Shown: positions 36,324 through 46,129, numbered from the stretch's first letter. The stretch: DNA of 64,000 bases from an uncultured Paracoccaceae bacterium (GCA_947503935.1 CANNFR010000006.1:124001-188000), one strand, 5' to 3'. Notes: a model not told the origin generated them from the letters alone. Translations and numbers: made by a program.

Positions 36324-36854
36324 TCAGATCATCAGATCGGGCCTGCGTTTGCGGATGTGATCCCGGAAAACGTGATTGCCGCCATGCAATATGGTCCACT
36401 GGATTGTTCTGCTGTCTTTGGCCGATAGGTAGTACCACTCACTGTAACGCGTAAGGCTATGAAGCTCATCCCAGCCAAGCTGGATTTGCTTGGCCCGGCT
36501 TGGACGCAGGGAGAGGCCACCCGGTCCCGTGATCTGCGTGTCATCCCAATGCACGTCATAGTAAGGATCTAGAGTATTCCAGCACCAAAGATATAAAAGC
36601 GCGCACAACGTGCTGTTCACGATGACCAAGCCGCTACCGGGACTTATAAGGAGATGTCCGAGTATTGGCATTACCAACATGATGGATGCCAGCGAAACAC
36701 AAGCCAAGCCGTTCATCTTTCTCGATGGTACGATCTTGCCGGCTGTTTCGCTCAGTTCGGCGGGCTTTTCATGGGCTCCAACCACGAAAAGAAGGATCAG
36801 CGAGGCAATGCTGACCCCGATTGTCGAGAAGATGATGAGCTGTTCTAGGTCCAT
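36324..36854 (-). CDS. Hypothetical membrane protein with PH-like C-terminal domain
   Basis: 176 residues with three hydrophobic segments (about 5-25, 50-70, 75-93) and a soluble C-terminal half: DVHWDDTQITGPGGLSLRPSRAKQIQLGWDELHSL ... SRTIQWTILHGGNHVFRDHI. This beta-rich pattern resembles a bacterial pleckstrin-homology fold, but that is inference from pattern. Lower GC than neighbours. It converges with the FkbM gene and is divergent from uvrD. Confidence 0.62.
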   Translation of the reverse strand: MDLEQLIIFSTIGVSIASLILLFVVGAHEKPAELSETAGKIVPSRKMNGLACVSLASIMLVMPILGHLLISPGSGLVIVNSTLCALLYLWCWNTLDPYYDVHWDDTQITGPGGLSLRPSRAKQIQLGWDELHSLTRYSEWYYLSAKDSRTIQWTILHGGNHVFRDHIRKRRPDLMI

Positions 36855-36992
36855 GATTGCTTGTGCATTTTTTGAGTCTTCTAATCTGCTGGTCTGTACT
36901 TCATCCGATATGCTGACATATAAAACTGCGATTTGTGAACATTAATAGAACACTTCTTTAATTCCCGCGCAGGCCGCGCTAGGTTGCGGTGT

Positions 36993-39344
36993 ATGACTCG
37001 CTTTGATGAACAAGATGCGTTTGAGGGGGCGGCGGCCAAGGTGTCGCTGTCGGCGCGTGCGGCGGCGGCGCGGGGCGCGCCCTATCTGGATGAGCTGAAC
37101 CCCGCACAGCGTCAGGCGGTCGAGGCGCTGGACGGCCCCGTGCTGATGCTGGCGGGCGCGGGGACCGGCAAGACCAAGGCGCTGACCACGCGGATCGTGC
37201 ATCTGCTGCAAACCGGGCGGGCGCGCCCGAACGAGATTCTGGCCGTCACCTTCACCAACAAGGCCGCGCGCGAGATGAAGGACCGCGTTGGGCGCCTTCT
37301 GGGCCACGCTGCCGAGGGGATGCCCTGGCTCGGCACCTTCCACGCGATCAGCGTCAAGCTGCTCCGCCGCCATGCCGAGCTGGTGGGGCTGAAGACGAAT
37401 TTCACGATCCTCGATACCGACGATCAGGTCCGGTTGCTCAAGCAATTGATCGTGGCGGCCGGGATCGATGAAAAACGCTGGCCCGCCCGCCAGCTTGCCG
37501 CGCTGATCGACCGCTGGAAAAATCGGGCCTGGACACCCGAAAACGTCCCCTCCGCCGAGGCGCACGGCTTCGACCACAAGGGCGGCGACCTCTATGCCGA
37601 ATATCAGCAGCGTCTGCGCACGCTGAACGCCGTCGATTTCGGCGATCTCCTGCTGCATTGCGTGACGATCTTCCAGACCCACGAGGATATCCTCGCGCAG
37701 TATCGCCGCTGGTTCCGCTACATCCTGGTCGACGAATATCAGGACACCAACGTCGCGCAATACCTCTGGCTGAGGCTGCTGGCCGGCGGGCATAAGAACA
37801 TCTGCTGCGTGGGCGATGACGACCAGTCGATCTATGGCTGGCGCGGCGCCGAGGTGGGCAACATCCTGCGGTTTGAGAAGGATTTCCCGGGCGCCACGGT
37901 GATCAAGCTTGAGCAGAACTACCGCTCGACCCCGCATATTCTGGCCGCCGCCTCGGGGCTCATCGCGGCCAATGCGGGCCGTTTGGGCAAGACCCTCTGG
38001 ACCGATGCCAAGGACGGCGAAAAGCTGCGCCTGATCGGCCATTGGGACGGCGAGGAAGAGGCGCGCTGGATCGGGGATGAGCTTGAGGCGATGGGTCAGG
38101 GCACCCGCGGCCTGCGGCCGATCGGCCTGGATGATTGCGCCATCCTGGTGCGCGCCTCCCACCAGATGCGCGCTTTCGAGGACCGGTTTCTGACCATCGG
38201 CCTACCCTACCGCGTGATCGGCGGCCCCCGGTTCTACGAGCGGATGGAGATCCGCGATGCCATGGCCTATTTCCGCGTCGCCGTCAGCCCCGATGACGAT
38301 CTGGCGTTCGAGCGGATCGTCAACACCCCCAAGCGCGGCCTGGGCGACAAGGCGATCCAGAAGATGCAGGTGACGGCGCGGGCGAACGGTGTGCCGCTGC
38401 TTGAGGGCGCTCGGATTCTTCTGGCCGAGGGCGGGCTGACCGGCAAGGCCAAGGGTGAGCTGACCGCGCTTTTGCAGGGCTTTGGGCGCTGGCATGGCGC
38501 GGCTCTGTCCGGCGATAACCACGTGGCGCTGGCCGAGACGATTTTGGAGGAATCCGGCTATACCGCCCATTGGCAGAACGACAAGACGCCCGAAGCGCCG
38601 GGGCGGCTGGAAAACCTCAAAGAGCTGGTGAAGGCGCTGGAGCAGTTCGAGAACCTGCAAGGGTTTTTGGAACACGTGGCGCTGATCATGGACAATGAGA
38701 CCGACGATGGCGGCGCCAAGGTCAGTATCATGACGCTCCATGCCGCCAAGGGCCTGGAATTTCCCGCAATCTTCCTGCCGGGCTGGGAGGACGGCCTCTT
38801 CCCCAGCCAGCGCAGCATGGATGAAAGCGGTCTCAAGGGTCTCGAAGAGGAACGCAGGCTGGCCTATGTCGGCATCACCCGCGCCGAGGAGCTTTGCACG
38901 ATCTCCTTCGCCGCCAACCGACGGGTCTACGGCCAGTGGCAAAGCCAGCTTCCCAGCCGCTTTATCGACGAGCTGCCCGAGGACCATGTCGACGTGCTGA
39001 CCCCGCCCGGCCTTTATGGCGGCGGCTACGGCGCGGCGGGCATGGCCTCAGGCATGGAGGCGCGGGTGGCGTCCGCCAATGTCTACAACTCGCCCGGCTG
39101 GAAGCGTCTGCAGGAGCGGTCGTCCCAGCGGCCCATGTCGCAACCCTCCGAGGCGCGCAATGTGACGATCGACCTTGACGCCATCTCGGCCTTTACCGAG
39201 GGCGACCGCGTGTTTCACCAAAAGTTCGGCTATGGCGAGGTCATGGCGATCGAAGGTGACAAGCTGGACATCTCGTTCGACAAGGCAGGCGACAAGAAGG
39301 TAGTCGCGCGTTTCCTGACGCCCGCCGACGAAGTGCCGTTCTGA
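36993..39344 (+). CDS. uvrD: ATP-dependent DNA helicase UvrD/PcrA
   Basis: 783-residue superfamily 1A 3'-5' helicase for nucleotide excision and mismatch repair. Motifs visible: Q-motif LNPAQRQAVEAL, Walker A AGAGTGKTKAL (about 52-62), VTFTNKAAREMKDR, Walker B YILVDEYQDTN, motif III VGDDDQSIYGWRGA, LEQNYRSTPHIL (motif IV), SIMTLHAAKGLEFPAIFLPGWEDGLFPSQR (motif V) and RRLAYVGITRAEE (motif VI). The C-terminus ends with a Tudor-like KFGYGEVMAIEGDKLDISFDKAGDKKVVARFL. Full length. Confidence 0.96.
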   Translation: MTRFDEQDAFEGAAAKVSLSARAAAARGAPYLDELNPAQRQAVEALDGPVLMLAGAGTGKTKALTTRIVHLLQTGRARPNEILAVTFTNKAAREMKDRVGRLLGHAAEGMPWLGTFHAISVKLLRRHAELVGLKTNFTILDTDDQVRLLKQLIVAAGIDEKRWPARQLAALIDRWKNRAWTPENVPSAEAHGFDHKGGDLYAEYQQRLRTLNAVDFGDLLLHCVTIFQTHEDILAQYRRWFRYILVDEYQDTNVAQYLWLRLLAGGHKNICCVGDDDQSIYGWRGAEVGNILRFEKDFPGATVIKLEQNYRSTPHILAAASGLIAANAGRLGKTLWTDAKDGEKLRLIGHWDGEEEARWIGDELEAMGQGTRGLRPIGLDDCAILVRASHQMRAFEDRFLTIGLPYRVIGGPRFYERMEIRDAMAYFRVAVSPDDDLAFERIVNTPKRGLGDKAIQKMQVTARANGVPLLEGARILLAEGGLTGKAKGELTALLQGFGRWHGAALSGDNHVALAETILEESGYTAHWQNDKTPEAPGRLENLKELVKALEQFENLQGFLEHVALIMDNETDDGGAKVSIMTLHAAKGLEFPAIFLPGWEDGLFPSQRSMDESGLKGLEEERRLAYVGITRAEELCTISFAANRRVYGQWQSQLPSRFIDELPEDHVDVLTPPGLYGGGYGAAGMASGMEARVASANVYNSPGWKRLQERSSQRPMSQPSEARNVTIDLDAISAFTEGDRVFHQKFGYGEVMAIEGDKLDISFDKAGDKKVVARFLTPADEVPF

Positions 39345-39584
39345 GGGGGTAGTTATGAGACGGCCTCCGATCGCGGCGGGGGCGAGATCGAAGCGCGCGA
39401 TGCAAGAGGGCGGCCACCGGCAAGGCCGCGGCCGGGAAATATGATCGGGTTGATATGATTTGGGCCTGCTTGAGGCAGTAGCAAATCCAGCTGCTCAGGA
39501 TCATAATGAGTGAACGGCACTAGATTATGCGCAGATCTGCGGCGATTCAGAACTTGCTGAAATCTTGAAGGCCGTGATGCCTTG

Positions 39585-39616
39585 AAAAAAGAGGCCCGAG
39601 CTTTGCAGCTCGGGCC
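39585..39616 (-). terminator. Rho-independent terminator of the cuckoo-type sRNA
   Basis: Read leftward, GGCCCGAGCT (39616-39607) pairs perfectly with AGCTCGGGCC (39602-39593) around a 4-nt loop and is followed by TCTTTTTT (39592-39585). The U run exists only on the minus strand, which fixes the direction of transcription. Confidence 0.9.
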
Positions 39617-39710
39617 CTAAAGAGAAGCGGCGACCTCAGGGAGGAGGAAGAGGCCACCGCCAGAAACAGAAAACCCAGGGAGGAGGAGAGGGTCTTCTGG
39701 TTCCGTGGGC
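39585..39710 (-). ncRNA. Cuckoo/CcsR-type small RNA with two CCUCCUCCC loops
   Basis: On the minus strand two hairpins stand in tandem. The first (39699-39667) has a 10-bp stem, CAGAAGACCC with GGGTTTTCTG, and exposes CCTCCTCCC (39686-39678) in its loop. The second (39660-39627) has an 11-bp stem with two wobble pairs, GCGGTGGCCTC with GAGGTCGCCGC, and again exposes CCTCCTCCC (39647-39639). An intrinsic terminator follows directly. Two anti-Shine-Dalgarno loops plus terminator are the defining features of alphaproteobacterial cuckoo RNAs, called CcsR in Rhodobacter sphaeroides, where they are stress-induced. The 5' end and promoter are not determined; the upstream DUF1127 gene seen in Rhodobacter is absent here. 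Confidence 0.8.
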
Positions 39711-39806
39711 GGGGCTCTGCGCTGTGCATTACCGCCGCCGTTGAGATTGAAGATAGCCACATGCTGCGGATGCACAATACCTGACAACCGCAATGCTGCT
39801 ATGCGG

Positions 39807-39818
39807 CATATGCATATG
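39807..39818. promoter_or_regulatory. 12-bp palindrome CATATGCATATG
   Basis: A perfect self-complementary 12-mer lies about 110 bases upstream of the sRNA hairpins and 140 bases upstream of mrp, in the divergent regulatory space. It could be an operator, but no regulator is known and a palindrome of this size can arise by chance. Confidence 0.25.
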
Positions 39819-39958
39819 TAATACTGACCTAATTTACAGGCGTTTTGCCTAACCCTGCGGCAGTTTGCAAACGTATGCGCCGTTCGATTGGGCGATACCG
39901 GTTGTCTCTGCCCGAAAAGCCCGCACATAGAAAACAGGGCAATCAAAGGAGGCTGAAG

Positions 39959-41035
39959 ATGTCTGTCACCCGGGATGCTGTGCTGCAGGCGCTGGCCGAT
40001 CTGAAATTGCCCAGCGGTGACGATCTGATCAGCCTCGATCTGGTGCGTGCCCTCCAGGTGCAGGACGGCGCGGTCCGATTCGTGATCGAGGCCGAAACGC
40101 CCGAGGCCGCCCGCGCAATGGAGCCGATGCGCAAGGCGGCCGAGCAATTGATGCTGAAGCTGCCCGGGGTGACCTCGGCCTCGGTTGTGATGACGGCGCA
40201 TGGGCCCAAACCCAAGCCGGCGGGTGAGGCGCCCTCGCTGAAGATCGGCCGCCACCCGACGCCGCAAGCTGGGCCGCAAAACCCGTCGGGCGTCGACCGC
40301 ATCCTGGCGATCGCATCGGGCAAGGGCGGCGTCGGCAAGTCGACCGTGGCGTCGAACCTGGCCGTGGCGCTGGCACGTGCGGGGCGGCGGGTCGGGTTGC
40401 TTGACGGTGATATCTACGGCCCCTCGCAGCCGCGGATGATGGGGGTCACCAAGCGTGCAGCCTCGCCCGATGGCAAGATCATCGAACCGGTCACCGCCCA
40501 TGGTGTCACCATGATGTCGATCGGCCTGATGATGGACCCCGATCAGGCGGTGGTCTGGCGCGGCCCGATGCTGATGGGGGCGTTGCAGCAACTGATGGGG
40601 CAGGTGGCCTGGGGGCGGCTGGACGTGCTGATCGTCGATTTGCCGCCGGGCACGGGCGATATCCAGCTGACGCTCTGCCAGCGCAGCCATGTGACGGGGG
40701 CCATCGTTGTTTCAACCCCGCAGGATGTGGCGCTTTTGGATGCGCGCAAGGCGCTGAATATGTTCGAGGTGCTGAAAACGCCGGTGCTGGGCCTGATCGA
40801 GAATATGAGCACCTATGTCTGCCCAAATTGCGGCCATGAGGCGCATCTTTTCGGCCATGGCGGCGTCGCGGCCGAGGCCGACAAGCAGGGCCTGCCGTTC
40901 CTGGGCGCGATCCCGTTGGACCTGGAGGTGCGGCTGGCCGGCGATGCCGGCACGCCGGTGGCGGCGGGGGACGGCCCGGTTGCGCAGGCCTATGCCCAGC
41001 TCGCGCAGCGCCTGGTGGCTGGTGGAATGGCTTAG
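39959..41035 (+). CDS. mrp: Iron-sulfur cluster carrier ATPase Mrp/ApbC
   Basis: 358-residue P-loop ATPase of the Mrp/NBP35 family that carries Fe-S clusters to apo-proteins in the cytoplasm. Order: N-terminal MIP18-like (DUF59) domain (about 1-85), a Pro-rich linker, then the deviant Walker [13 protein letters not shown] (about 118-129), [27 protein letters not shown] and the cluster-binding CxxC in [25 protein letters not shown] lies just upstream of the ATG at 39959, which fixes the start although the frame is open earlier. Confidence 0.95.
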   Translation: MSVTRDAVLQALADLKLPSGDDLISLDLVRALQVQDGAVRFVIEAETPEAARAMEPMRKAAEQLMLKLPGVTSASVVMTAHGPKPKPAGEAPSLKIGRHPTPQAGPQNPSGVDRILAIASGKGGVGKSTVASNLAVALARAGRRVGLLDGDIYGPSQPRMMGVTKRAASPDGKIIEPVTAHGVTMMSIGLMMDPDQAVVWRGPMLMGALQQLMGQVAWGRLDVLIVDLPPGTGDIQLTLCQRSHVTGAIVVSTPQDVALLDARKALNMFEVLKTPVLGLIENMSTYVCPNCGHEAHLFGHGGVAAEADKQGLPFLGAIPLDLEVRLAGDAGTPVAAGDGPVAQAYAQLAQRLVAGGMA

Positions 41036-41047
41036 GCGCCAGGCCTC

Positions 41048-41809
41048 CTAGTCCCACCAAAAGTACCAATGATCGCCGCCCATCAGCGCGGCGGCCAGGG
41101 CCGAGACGGTGCCGACGCCCTGGGTGACCACATCCTCGCAATATCGAAAGTGCTCAATGGCCAGGGCAAGCGCCTCATCGCGGGTTGCGGGGCTGCGGCT
41201 GACGCGCAATTCGATGACATCGCCGGAAATCACCACCGGAACCGCGCCATATCTTTCGGCCCATGACCGCAGGGCGGCTACATGGTGTTCGGGCGGCGGG
41301 TTGGCATTCCAGCCGCCGAATTGCAGCAGGGCCGGGGCCTGGCTGGCCTCCGCAGTCGGCAGGATCGCGATATGGATCGTCCCGTGCGGCTGCCCCGTCT
41401 GGTAATCGTAGATCGAAATTGGTCCGGTCAGGGCCTGGACCTCCTCGGGCCAGTCGCCGAGCAGCTCGGGTGTGATGTCGCTGTCTTCCTCGATCTCGGC
41501 GATCAGGCCGCCGTCTTTCGTGGCGTCGAGGGATCGAAGCAGATCCTGAAGCTCGCCCTCGCGCAGCGCCGTCAGGCTTTCGGGATGCGACAGCTCTGCC
41601 GCGCGCGACAGGATCTCCTCAGGGGTCTGTTCCCCCGCCCAGTCATTCGCCGGGTCGAAGGCATCCAAGACGCGCGCAAGGTCCTCATCGCTGCCAAGGA
41701 TAATCGGTGTTGTCCCGGCGTCCTGCGACAGGCGTTGCCATTCCTCAACGGCGCGATCACCCGGGACCGAGACGATCTTGTATGGAAAATACGCAGGTAT
41801 ATCGGCCAT
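41048..41809 (-). CDS. DUF4253 domain-containing protein
   Basis: 253-residue soluble protein. The C-terminal about 110 residues carry the DUF4253 pattern: PPEHHVAALRSWAERYGAVPVVISGDVIELRVSRSP, LAIEHFRYCEDVVTQGVGTVSALAAALMG and a terminal HWYFWWD. The N-terminal half is acidic with no motif. Family function is unknown. The ATG at 41809 is chosen over one 13 codons upstream because only it has a purine-rich leader. It converges with mrp, leaving 12 bases between the stops. Confidence 0.82.
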   Translation of the reverse strand: MADIPAYFPYKIVSVPGDRAVEEWQRLSQDAGTTPIILGSDEDLARVLDAFDPANDWAGEQTPEEILSRAAELSHPESLTALREGELQDLLRSLDATKDGGLIAEIEEDSDITPELLGDWPEEVQALTGPISIYDYQTGQPHGTIHIAILPTAEASQAPALLQFGGWNANPPPEHHVAALRSWAERYGAVPVVISGDVIELRVSRSPATRDEALALAIEHFRYCEDVVTQGVGTVSALAAALMGGDHWYFWWD

Positions 41810-42479
41810 CTTGCCCCACTTGGTTGCGCCGGACCCTTTCCAAGCCATGTCTGACTGTCAAGCTGATGGCATATCCGGCTGATGGGAAAGCATGGGACGA
41901 GCTGGATTTTCCGGCGATCGCGTGCGAATCAACCCGGTGTGATTCGGATGAAATCTGCGGATTTCGGTCTCCATTTCGCAAATAGGGACGATCGCGCATC
42001 GCGATTTTTCATTTTTTGTCGGGAATTCATGGTCTAATAGGTTGTCTCCTGCGGTATCAATATATGGTAGCACTTGTCGCATATGACACCAATTGGTGTG
42101 TTAATAAGCGCGTAATAGCCACAATATGATGTTTTTCGAATGCGCGGATTACCGCATCTAGATATGGCGCCCCATTAATTCCAGTTGATTTCCATGAATT
42201 CCCATGGCATCCCTGTAACCACGATGAGGACGGGACAGTTAAGGGGCATCTCAAGAACCCCGAACAAGGCGACCAAGTCAGGTTTCATACAGGCACCCGC
42301 TTTCATCGAAGTGAAGATCCGGCGCGCGAGCGAGCAGACATCCCCCCAGGTGGCGCGCGTAGCTGGACAACCCAGTAATGGGACGAGGGCGGCGGATCGG
42401 GTGGTGGCAGCAACCCGGTCCGTCGTTTTCGTTAAAGACGGCGAATTTTGGGGCGGATGAGGCAGAGGAGCGCGAACAA
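41810..42479. other. 670-base AT-rich leader and promoter region of the dcw cluster
   Basis: No gene is supported here. The stretch is visibly richer in A+T than its surroundings between about 41985 and 42230, and returns to high GC before mraZ. It holds the MraZ-box-like repeats at 42170-42204. The roughly 275 bases between those repeats and mraZ would form a long 5' leader if the promoter lies near the repeats. Confidence 0.6.
42170..42204 (-). promoter_or_regulatory. Putative MraZ-binding direct repeats
   Basis: On the minus strand, TGGGA (42204-42200), TGGAA (42194-42190), TGGAA (42183-42179) and TGGGG (42174-42170) recur with a period of 9-11 bases. MraZ of E. coli binds TGGGN repeats spaced by 5 bases in the mraZ promoter and represses the dcw operon. 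The match in motif, period and location supports autoregulation of mraZ here; two of the four copies are TGGAA rather than TGGGN. Confidence 0.6.
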
Positions 42480-42980
42480 GTGGCGCGCGTGTTCAGAGGC
42501 GAATTCCACCAAAAGGTGGATGGGAAGGGCCGGGTTTCGATCCCGGCCACGTTCCGTCGCGTTCTGGAATCTGCCGATCCCGACTGGACCGAAGGTCTGC
42601 GCCCCCGTTTTGTCATCGTATATGGCGACCACCGGCGGAATTTTCTGGAATGCTATTCGATGGACGCGATGGATGAGGTGGATGCGCGCATCACCAAGAT
42701 GCCGCGCGGCACGGTTGAGCGGCGTTTGCTGGAACGGCTGATGTACAGCCAGTCGCATCAGACCGAAGTCGACGAGGACGGCCGCATCGTCTTGCCGCAA
42801 AAGCTGCGTGACAAGATCGGCCTGGGCCCCGAGGCTTACTTCGTGGCCGCCGCCGATACCTTTCAGATCTGGAAGCCCGAGACGTTCGAGGCCGATGAGA
42901 TGGCCAAGACCGAGGCCTATCTCGATGAGCTGCCCGAGGGTGTCGACATCCTGTCGCTGCTGCCACCTGAGGAGAGTTGA
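42480..42980 (+). CDS. mraZ: Transcriptional regulator MraZ
   Basis: 166-residue DNA-binding protein with two SpoVT/AbrB-like domains: FRGEFHQKVDGKGRVSIPATFRRVLE and, in the second half, SQSHQTEVDEDGRIVLPQKLRDKIGL, both with the DGxGRIxxP-type core. It is the first gene of the division/cell wall cluster and in E. coli represses it. The start is a GTG at 42480 with GAGGAG upstream, giving VARVFRGEF; upstream in-frame starts lie in a region without family resemblance. Confidence 0.94.
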   Translation: MARVFRGEFHQKVDGKGRVSIPATFRRVLESADPDWTEGLRPRFVIVYGDHRRNFLECYSMDAMDEVDARITKMPRGTVERRLLERLMYSQSHQTEVDEDGRIVLPQKLRDKIGLGPEAYFVAAADTFQIWKPETFEADEMAKTEAYLDELPEGVDILSLLPPEES

Positions 42981-42983
42981 GCG

Positions 42984-43979
42984 ATGGCCGCGACTGCCCG
43001 CGCGACCCCGCCCGAGCCACCGCATATCCCCGTTTTGCTTGGGCCCCTGCTGAAGGCCGTGGCGCCCGTCACCGGCCTCTGGCTGGATGGCACCTTCGGC
43101 GCGGGTGGCTATGCGCGCGGCCTGCTGGAGGCCGGCGCTACCTCCGTGATCGGGGTTGACCGTGACCCATTGGCGTTTGAACTGGCCGCCGACTGGGCCG
43201 GGGCCTATGGCGACCGCTTGCGTCTGGTGCCGGGCACGTTTTCCGAACTCGATCATCTGGCCGGCGCGCCGCTGGACGGCGTGGTGCTGGACCTCGGGAT
43301 GTCGTCGATGCAGATCGACACGGCCGAGCGGGGGTTTTCGTTTCAGAAGGACGGGCCGCTCGACATGCGGATGGGCAGTGAAGGCCCAACGGCCGCCGAT
43401 ATCGTGAACCACGCCACCGAGGCCGCGCTGGCCGATATCCTCTACCATTATGGCGAGGAGCGCGCCTCGCGCCGGATCGCGCGGGCCATCGTGGCCGCCC
43501 GCCCCATCGAGACGACGCTGCAGCTGGCCGCCATCGTGGCGCGCTGTCTGCCGCGTCCGAAGCCGGGGCAGAGCAACCCTGCCACGCGGAGCTTTCAGGC
43601 CTTGCGCATCGCGGTGAATGATGAATTCGGCCAACTGGTTCAAGGGCTTGAGGCGGCCGAGCGGGCCTTGAAGCCGGGTGGCAAGCTGGCAGTCGTGTCG
43701 TTTCATTCGATGGAGGACCGGGTGGTCAAGCGGTTCTTGCAGGCGCGGTCGGGCGGCGGCGGCGGGGGCAGCCGCTATGCGCCAGAACAGGCCGCCACGG
43801 CCCCGGCCTTCACGCTGGTCGGCAAGGCCACCGGGCCCGATGCGGCGGAGTTGGCGCAGAACCCGCGCGCCCGCTCGGCCCGGTTGCGGGTGGCCATGCG
43901 CACCGAGGCACCGGCGGGTCGCGCCGAAAGGTCGGCCCTGGGCCTGCCGGAAATTGCATTGAAGGGGTTGGGGGAATGA
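42984..43979 (+). CDS. rsmH: 16S rRNA m4C1402 methyltransferase RsmH
   Basis: 331-residue SAM-dependent N4-cytosine methyltransferase acting on C1402 of 16S rRNA (formerly MraW). Motifs: [31 protein letters not shown] for SAM binding, [30 protein letters not shown], and the C-terminal [17 protein letters not shown]. Four bases behind mraZ; its stop overlaps the ftsL start. Confidence 0.97.
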   Translation: MAATARATPPEPPHIPVLLGPLLKAVAPVTGLWLDGTFGAGGYARGLLEAGATSVIGVDRDPLAFELAADWAGAYGDRLRLVPGTFSELDHLAGAPLDGVVLDLGMSSMQIDTAERGFSFQKDGPLDMRMGSEGPTAADIVNHATEAALADILYHYGEERASRRIARAIVAARPIETTLQLAAIVARCLPRPKPGQSNPATRSFQALRIAVNDEFGQLVQGLEAAERALKPGGKLAVVSFHSMEDRVVKRFLQARSGGGGGGSRYAPEQAATAPAFTLVGKATGPDAAELAQNPRARSARLRVAMRTEAPAGRAERSALGLPEIALKGLGE

Positions 43980-44326
43980 AGGCGTTTTTGTCGGTTTTGG
44001 CCGCACTTGGCGTGATGGCGCTGGCCTTTTGGGCCTACCGCGAGAATTACGCGACCCAGGCGGTGCTGGACGATGTCGAGCGGCTGGAACGCGAGATTGC
44101 CGAGACGCGCGAGGCTTTGTCGGTGCTACGCGCCGAATGGGCCTATCTCAACCGCCCCGACCGTCTGCGCGATCTGGCCGAGCTGAATTTCGACCGTCTG
44201 GGCCTCTTGCCGCTTTTGCCCGAGCAGTTCAGTGCGGTCGATCAGGTGACATACCCTCAGCCTGAGGTCCTCTCGGAAATGTCCGATCCGATCGATGTGA
44301 TCGGCGAAGAGGAGGCAGGCGAATGA
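43976..44326 (+). CDS. ftsL: Cell division protein FtsL
   Basis: 116-residue single-span division protein. It has an N-terminal membrane helix (about 2-20), a coiled-coil segment [40 protein letters not shown] and a short acidic tail. FtsL bridges FtsQ/FtsB to FtsWI in the divisome. The assignment uses topology and position between rsmH and ftsI; overlaps on both sides (4 bases each) indicate translational coupling. Confidence 0.9.
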   Translation: MKAFLSVLAALGVMALAFWAYRENYATQAVLDDVERLEREIAETREALSVLRAEWAYLNRPDRLRDLAELNFDRLGLLPLLPEQFSAVDQVTYPQPEVLSEMSDPIDVIGEEEAGE

Positions 44327-46110
44327 TCCGCACACCCCTGCGCCCGCTGGCCCGCATTCTGGACGCCCGCGAAAAAGGCGAAAACCCCGACAAGATTGAG
44401 CGCGAGAACATCCGCCTGCGCCACGAAGACATGCGCGACCGGGCCCGCGCCCGCGCCGAGGGTCGGCTTTTCGTGCTGGCCCTGGCGTTTTTCTGTGCTT
44501 TCGGCACGGTGGGCATCCGCATGGGCGTTCTGGCCTCGACCGAACCGGCCGAGCCGCGGGCGGCCGCCTCTGGCACGGCGATCCTGGCCAACCGCGCCGA
44601 TATCACCGACCGCAACGGGCGGCTTCTGGCCACGAACCTGGTCACCTATTCGCTCTACGCGCAGCCGCCCTCGATGATCGATCCGCACTCCGCCGTGGCG
44701 GCGTTGATGCGGATTTTCCCCGATCTGGATGAGGACCGCCTGCTGCGCCAGTTCACGGGCGAGCGGAAATTCGTCTGGATCAAGCGGCGCATCTCGCCCG
44801 AGCAGATGCAGATGGTCCACGATATCGGCGATCCCGGTCTGCTGTTCGGCCCGCGCGAGATGCGGCTTTATCCCAACGGCGCCTTGGCCTCGCACATCCT
44901 GGGCGGGTCTGGCTTTGGCCGCGAGGGCGTGCATTCGGCCGAGGTGATCGGCACGGCGGGGGTCGAAAAGGCCTTCGACGGCTGGCTGCGTGACCCGGCG
45001 AATGAGGGGCGGCCGCTGGAATTGTCGATCGACCTGACCGTCCAGGCGGCGGTGGAACGCGTGCTGGATGGCGGTATGCAGCTGATGAACGCCAAGGGCG
45101 GCACGGCAATCCTGATGGATGCGCATTCCGGTGAGGTGATCTCGCTGGCGTCGCTGCCCGATTTCGACCCGAACGACCGGCCCGCGCCGCCGGCGTCGGG
45201 CGATCCCTCCGACAGCCCGATCTTCAACCGGGCGGTGCAGGGCGTGTACGAGCTGGGCTCGACCTACAAGATTTTCACGGTGGCGCAGGCGCTTGAGTTG
45301 GGTCTGGTCACCCCCGACACCATCATCGACACGACCAGCCCGATGGCCTGGGGCCGGTTCCGCATCCGCGATTTCCGCAATTACGGGCCCGAGCAGAGCG
45401 TGACCAATGTGATCGTCAAAAGCTCGAATGTGGGCACCGCGCGGATCGCGCTTGAGATCGGGGGCGCGCGTCAGAAGACGTTCCTCGACAGCCTCGGCCT
45501 TTTGGCGCCGACGGCGATCGAACTGGCCGAGGCGCCCGGCGCGCGGCCCTTGTTCCCGCAGCGGACCTGGCCCGAGATTTCAACGATGACGATCTCCTAC
45601 GGCCACGGCATCTCGGCCTCGCCGCTGCATCTGGCGGCGGCCTATGCGACGATGGTCAATGGCGGCACGCGCGTCACCCCCACCTTGCGGCGGCTGCCCG
45701 AGCCTGTGGTCGGCCCCAGGGTGATCTCCGAGGCCACGTCGGCCACGATCCGGGGCATGCTGCGCGACGTGGTGCAGCAGGGCACGGCCAGCTTCGCCGA
45801 GGTGCCGGGCTATGCGGTGGGCGGCAAAACCGGGACCGCCGACAAGCCGCTTCGCAATGGGCGCGGGTATGAGGAAGACAAGGTGATCGCCACCTTCGCG
45901 GGCGTCTTCCCCGCTCACGATCCGAAATATGTGCTGGTCGTGACGCTTGATGAACCGTCTGAAACCTCGGGGCCCGAACCCCGCCGCACGGCGGGCTGGA
46001 CGGCGGTGCCAGTGGCGGCCGAGATCATCCGGCGCGCCGCGCCGCTTCTGGGTCTCAGACCAGAGATTGAATCCAGTGCGGCAGACGGAGTAACACTCGC
46101 GCGGAACTGA
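44323..46110 (+). CDS. ftsI: Septal peptidoglycan transpeptidase FtsI (PBP3)
   Basis: 595-residue class B penicillin-binding protein. A membrane helix lies at about 47-70, a PBP dimer domain (about 85-265) follows, then the transpeptidase domain with the active-site STYK (Ser313), SSN (367-369) and KTG (Lys502) motifs. It crosslinks septal peptidoglycan with FtsW, whose gene is not in this cluster. The C-terminus runs to the usual length. Confidence 0.96.
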   Translation: MIRTPLRPLARILDAREKGENPDKIERENIRLRHEDMRDRARARAEGRLFVLALAFFCAFGTVGIRMGVLASTEPAEPRAAASGTAILANRADITDRNGRLLATNLVTYSLYAQPPSMIDPHSAVAALMRIFPDLDEDRLLRQFTGERKFVWIKRRISPEQMQMVHDIGDPGLLFGPREMRLYPNGALASHILGGSGFGREGVHSAEVIGTAGVEKAFDGWLRDPANEGRPLELSIDLTVQAAVERVLDGGMQLMNAKGGTAILMDAHSGEVISLASLPDFDPNDRPAPPASGDPSDSPIFNRAVQGVYELGSTYKIFTVAQALELGLVTPDTIIDTTSPMAWGRFRIRDFRNYGPEQSVTNVIVKSSNVGTARIALEIGGARQKTFLDSLGLLAPTAIELAEAPGARPLFPQRTWPEISTMTISYGHGISASPLHLAAAYATMVNGGTRVTPTLRRLPEPVVGPRVISEATSATIRGMLRDVVQQGTASFAEVPGYAVGGKTGTADKPLRNGRGYEEDKVIATFAGVFPAHDPKYVLVVTLDEPSETSGPEPRRTAGWTAVPVAAEIIRRAAPLLGLRPEIESSAADGVTLARN

Positions 46111-46129
46111 TGAGGTGCGACAGGGGGCC

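Noticed and set aside
39547-39777. Small minus-strand ORF of about 76 codons over the cuckoo RNA
   Set aside because: It runs through the terminator stem and its codons are set by the CCTCCTCCC hairpins; RNA structure explains the sequence better.
42378-42479. In-frame N-terminal extension of mraZ by 34 codons
   Set aside because: The extension lacks similarity to MraZ; the GTG at 42480 with GAGGAG upstream gives the usual N-terminus.
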